This document shows positions 63,243 to 64,000 of a stretch of DNA of 64,000 bases, in pieces. A program made the position numbers and the translations under genes. The notes beneath the pieces are model-generated. The model did no database searches. It saw nothing but the letters and a program-made list of their open reading frames with translations, and was not told where the DNA came from. Positions within the stretch are counted from its first letter, which is position 1; each line of letters opens with the position of its first letter. The stretch covers positions 1,860,001 to 1,924,000 of the forward strand of contig NZ_CP035037.1 in NCBI RefSeq assembly GCF_004028235.1. The letters are read 5' to 3'. This stretch comes from Leucobacter muris. Lineage in GTDB: Bacteria; Actinomycetota; Actinomycetes; Actinomycetales; Microbacteriaceae.

Positions 63243-63447
63243 CTGGCCTCCTCAGATAGACACTCCAGCGTACCGCTTTCGAGGGACGGCTCACTGAGAT
63301 CGCGGCGGCCAGTCGGCACCCGCCGGTCTTTCGGTTCTCCCGCGTTTTTCGGAGCTGCGGCGGGTGATCCGGTCCGAGACAGCGGTGAGCTCCGAAGAAC
63401 GCGACGACCGATCGGGGCTGGATCCCCGCGGCGAGGATCCGGCACGG

Positions 63448-63502
63448 GGATCCGGCGGGGATCCGGCGCGGATCCGGGGCGGATCCGGGGCGGATCCGGA
63501 TC
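63448..63502. repeat. 11-bp tandem array of GGATCCGG units
   Basis: Five units start at 63448, 63459, 63470, 63481 and 63492; each begins GGATCCGG and differs only in the last three bases. Two further GGATCC sites (63420, 63435) lie just outside the exact period, and a related GGATCCGGATC is at 63549-63559. Confidence 0.85.
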
Positions 63503-63510
63503 GCGGCTCC

Positions 63511-63539
63511 GCCCCGGCCGGGTCGCGGGAGCCCGGGGC
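63511..63539 (-). terminator. Possible terminator of the partial MFS gene
   Basis: GCCCCGG (63511-63517) and CCGGGGC (63533-63539) pair around a 15-base loop, 18 bases past the stop. The stem is short and no T-run follows. Confidence 0.35.
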
Positions 63540-63557
63540 GCGCCGACCGGATCCGGA

Positions 63558-64000
63558 TCACTCCCTCAGCGAGCGCTCCGCCTCGGGCTTCGGCACGAGC
63601 GGCACCGCGAGCGCCGGTGCCGCGGCGGCGAGCGCGAGCGCGGCCGGCACTCCGAGCGCGCCGATGAGGGCGCCCACGACCGGCCCGACGGCGGCCGCGG
63701 CGAGGAACTGTCCGGTGTTCTGGATCCCGAGCGCGCGACCGGCCCAGGCGGGCCCCGCGATCTCGGCGACGGCGGTGAAGGCGAGGCCGTTGTCGGCCAC
63801 GCTCACGCAGCTCGCCAGCAGATAGGCGACCGCGGCGGGGATGCTCCACTCGGCCCAGCCGAACGCGGCCGCGAGCAGCATCGCCGCGATCGCCGCGATC
63901 GCGACGAGCCGCAGCGGCCCGAGCCTCGACATGGCGCGGTCGCTCCACGCGCCCACCACGATGCGGCAGGCGGCTCCGGCGAACTGCGACGCTGCGACGA
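63558..64000 (-). CDS. MFS transporter (partial, N-terminus beyond the window)
   Basis: About 147 C-proximal residues are visible; the frame stays open to the right edge. The sequence reads ...SQFAGAACRIVVGAWSDRAMSR, where the G-x-W-S-D-R segment is an MFS loop motif. Four or so membrane segments follow (for instance LVAIAAIAAMLLAAAFGW, AGRALGIQNTGQFLAAAAVGPVVG). The end is a short charged tail (PKPEAERSLRE). The substrate is unknown. It occupies the place expected for murG in the dcw cluster. Confidence 0.8.
   Translation of the reverse strand, partial: VAASQFAGAACRIVVGAWSDRAMSRLGPLRLVAIAAIAAMLLAAAFGWAEWSIPAAVAYLLASCVSVADNGLAFTAVAEIAGPAWAGRALGIQNTGQFLAAAAVGPVVGALIGALGVPAALALAAAAPALAVPLVPKPEAERSLRE

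Larger units (their letters stand above)
63243..63557. other. 315-base gap upstream of murC
   Basis: No gene is supported. It holds the murC ribosome-binding site, a possible -10 box TACGCT (63267-63272, minus strand), an 11-bp tandem array (63448-63502) and a hairpin (63511-63539). The frames that cross it are not consistent with the array period, which is not a multiple of three. Confidence 0.6.

Overview
The window is a gene-dense, very GC-rich piece of an actinobacterial chromosome. Gene content and order point to the family Microbacteriaceae: Wag31/DivIVA next to SepF, YggT, YggS and FtsZ; obg-rpmA-rplU-rne; rpoZ-metK-priA-fmt-rsmB; a HGxxPAAW small membrane protein and a Trp-associated membrane protein inside the trp genes; and an ANTAR response regulator of the PdtaR type. 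A Leucobacter-like organism would fit, but the genus is inference. Most genes are on the minus strand. There is no insertion sequence, prophage, CRISPR array, rRNA or obvious genomic island; this is core genome.

Layout, left to right. 0-8 kb: a partial cyclase-family gene, tRNA-Ala, then (read on the minus strand) a small membrane protein, nadD, a large acidic tail-anchored protein and rsfS; proA-proB-obg; and rplU-rpmA. 8-20 kb: an RNase E/G, a VKOR-family thiol oxidoreductase, coaE, a DUF4126 protein, rpsA, a membrane-bound XRE regulator, polA, a hotdog thioesterase, the pdtaR-like antiterminator and tRNA-Leu. 20-31.5 kb: a his-trp-lgt-pyk run (rpe, hisE, hisG, hisF, hisI, trpE, trpX, HGxxPAAW gene, trpC, trpB, trpA, lgt, pyk in transcription order). 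It holds parts of histidine and tryptophan synthesis; trpD, trpF and trpG are not here. 31.5-45 kb: a Gln-rich membrane-anchored protein of unknown role, an MFS exporter, rsmB-fmt-priA-metK-rpoZ, an unknown gene, two acyl-CoA thioesterase genes and ettA. 45-55 kb: a lipoprotein, an SSB paralogue, msrA-nadE, dnaE, a membrane acyltransferase and a glycosyltransferase that probably modify cell-envelope glycans. 55-64 kb: rluD-lspA-wag31-yggT-sepF-yggS-ftsZ-ftsQ-murC, the distal part of the division and cell-wall (dcw) cluster, followed by a partial MFS gene where murG would be expected.

The strongest non-coding signal is repeated use of a TANNNT box exactly 6-7 bases before an ATG or GTG. It occurs at fourteen starts and implies widespread leaderless transcription; it also helped choose starts for coaE and the acyltransferase. 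Other points of interest are a possible CTG start for rsfS, two hairpin-bearing direct repeats that each copy the 3' end of a gene into the following spacer (rpe, trpX), an 11-bp tandem array upstream of murC, a PriA without recognisable helicase motifs, a PolA without recognisable proofreading motifs, and a 46-bp convergent gene overlap. I did not find a clearly new multi-gene system.
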